DNA from: Rhodobacter sp.
GTDB taxonomy: Bacteria; Pseudomonadota; Alphaproteobacteria; Rhodobacterales; Rhodobacteraceae
Length of the DNA: 5,551 bases
Direction: 5' to 3'
Assembly: GCA_013824045.1 (NCBI GenBank)
Contig: PNND01000223.1
Coordinates: 1 to 5,551, forward strand
Shown one piece after another: positions 5,223 to 5,551 of the stretch. Numbering within the stretch: the first letter of the stretch is position 1; every line of letters starts with the position of its first letter. The position numbers and the translations under genes were made by a program. The notes beneath the pieces were generated by a model. The model made no database searches. It was not told the DNA's origin and saw only the letters and a program-made list of their open reading frames with translations.

Positions 5223-5258
5223 TGAATTTTCGCAGGAAATTCGTTGGCCGTGCAGGGG
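5211..5258 (+). promoter_or_regulatory. Alternative inverted repeat (hairpin 2) covering the fucU ribosome site
   Basis: CCCCGCACGGCC (5211-5222) can also pair with GGCCGTGC plus GGGG (5246-5253, 5255-5258; A5254 bulged), while GAATTT (5224-5229) pairs with AAATTC (5237-5242). The arm 5211-5222 is the one used by hairpin 1, so the two cannot form together. Hairpin 2 includes GGGG of the downstream Shine-Dalgarno, so it could block translation of the mutarotase gene. Pairing is seen in sequence; the regulatory effect is inferred. Confidence 0.6.
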
Positions 5259-5261
5259 GAG
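5254..5261 (+). promoter_or_regulatory. Ribosome binding site of the FucU-family gene
   Basis: AGGGGGAG lies a few nt before ATG 5265 and decides this start. Bases 5255-5258 can be sequestered by pairing with 5211-5214 in hairpin 2. Confidence 0.75.
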
Positions 5262-5264
5262 CAG

Positions 5265-5551
5265 ATGCTCAAGGGGATAGACCAGAGGCTTTCGGCAGAG
5301 ATCGTGCATGTGCTGATGCTGATGGGGCATGGCGATGATCTGGTGATCTGCGATGTGAACCATCCGGCGGCCACGATTGCGGCGGAAACCACCTATGGGC
5401 GGCTGGTCGACATGGCGGGATGCGACATTCCCACCGCCGCGCGGGCGATCCTGACGCTGATGCCGCTGGATAGCTTTGTGCCTGCGCCGGTGTCGCGGAT
5501 GCAAGTGGTGGGAAACCCGGATGGGGTGGTGCCGGTTTTCGGCCGGATGCA
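5265..5551 (+). CDS. RbsD/FucU-family sugar mutarotase (3' end outside window)
   Basis: This is the N-terminal 95 residues of a protein of roughly 140-150 aa. It begins MLKGIDQRLSAEIVHVLMLM, followed by GHGDDLVICDVNHPA (21-35) and later LMPLDSFVPAPVSRM (65-79). These align closely with E. coli FucU (L-fucose mutarotase), including His22 in GHGD at the same position, the residue reported as catalytically important. Members interconvert sugar anomers (alpha/beta pyranose, or pyranose/furanose for RbsD) in the cytoplasm, so that imported sugar is usable by the next enzyme. The PLD(S/T)(Y/F)-type motif favours FucU over RbsD, but family members act on several sugars, so L-fucose is only a leading guess. 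It lies 91 bp after two CUT1 permeases and is probably in their operon, with an inserted hairpin pair. No frameshift is seen in the part present. Confidence 0.9.
   Translation, partial: MLKGIDQRLSAEIVHVLMLMGHGDDLVICDVNHPAATIAAETTYGRLVDMAGCDIPTAARAILTLMPLDSFVPAPVSRMQVVGNPDGVVPVFGRM

Overview
The window looks like a chromosomal segment of an anoxygenic phototrophic alphaproteobacterium, probably of the Rhodobacter/Rhodobacterales group. The evidence is a GC-rich sequence, a complete pucB-pucA-pucC light-harvesting 2 (LH2) cluster on the minus strand very close to Rhodobacter sequences, and two perfect PpsR/CrtJ-type operators (TGT-N12-ACA) 8 bp apart upstream of it. I cannot name the genus or species from the sequence alone.

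Layout, minus strand (positions 1-2716, transcribed right to left). pucB (LH2 beta, 51 aa) is followed after 10 bp by pucA (LH2 alpha, 103 aa, with a long extra C-terminus). A 128-bp spacer with three inverted repeats comes next, then pucC (LH2 assembly factor, about 497 aa). After 41 bp a further gene of unknown function runs off the left edge; it sits where Rhodobacter capsulatus carries pucD/pucE. The 433-bp divergent intergenic region (2717-3149) holds the puc control elements: a leader-RNA hairpin, the PpsR pair and an AT-rich block.

Layout, plus strand (3150 to the right edge). Two carbohydrate ABC transporter permeases of the CUT1 (MalF/MalG, UgpA/UgpE) type overlap by 4 bp. A 91-bp spacer follows, with two overlapping and mutually exclusive inverted repeats, and then the 5' part of a RbsD/FucU-family sugar mutarotase gene that runs off the right edge. 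The likely job of this unit is uptake of a monosaccharide, possibly L-fucose or a similar sugar, and interconversion of its anomers. No solute-binding protein or ATPase gene lies in the window.

The points most worth a second look are these. (1) PucA carries Phe44-Leu45 where typical B800-850 alpha chains have Tyr-Tyr or Tyr-Trp, the signature of blue-shifted B800-820 (LH3-type) antennae. (2) PucA has a periplasmic C-terminal extension of about 50 residues. (3) A switch-like pair of alternative hairpins lies before the mutarotase gene, and one of them would cover its ribosome binding site.
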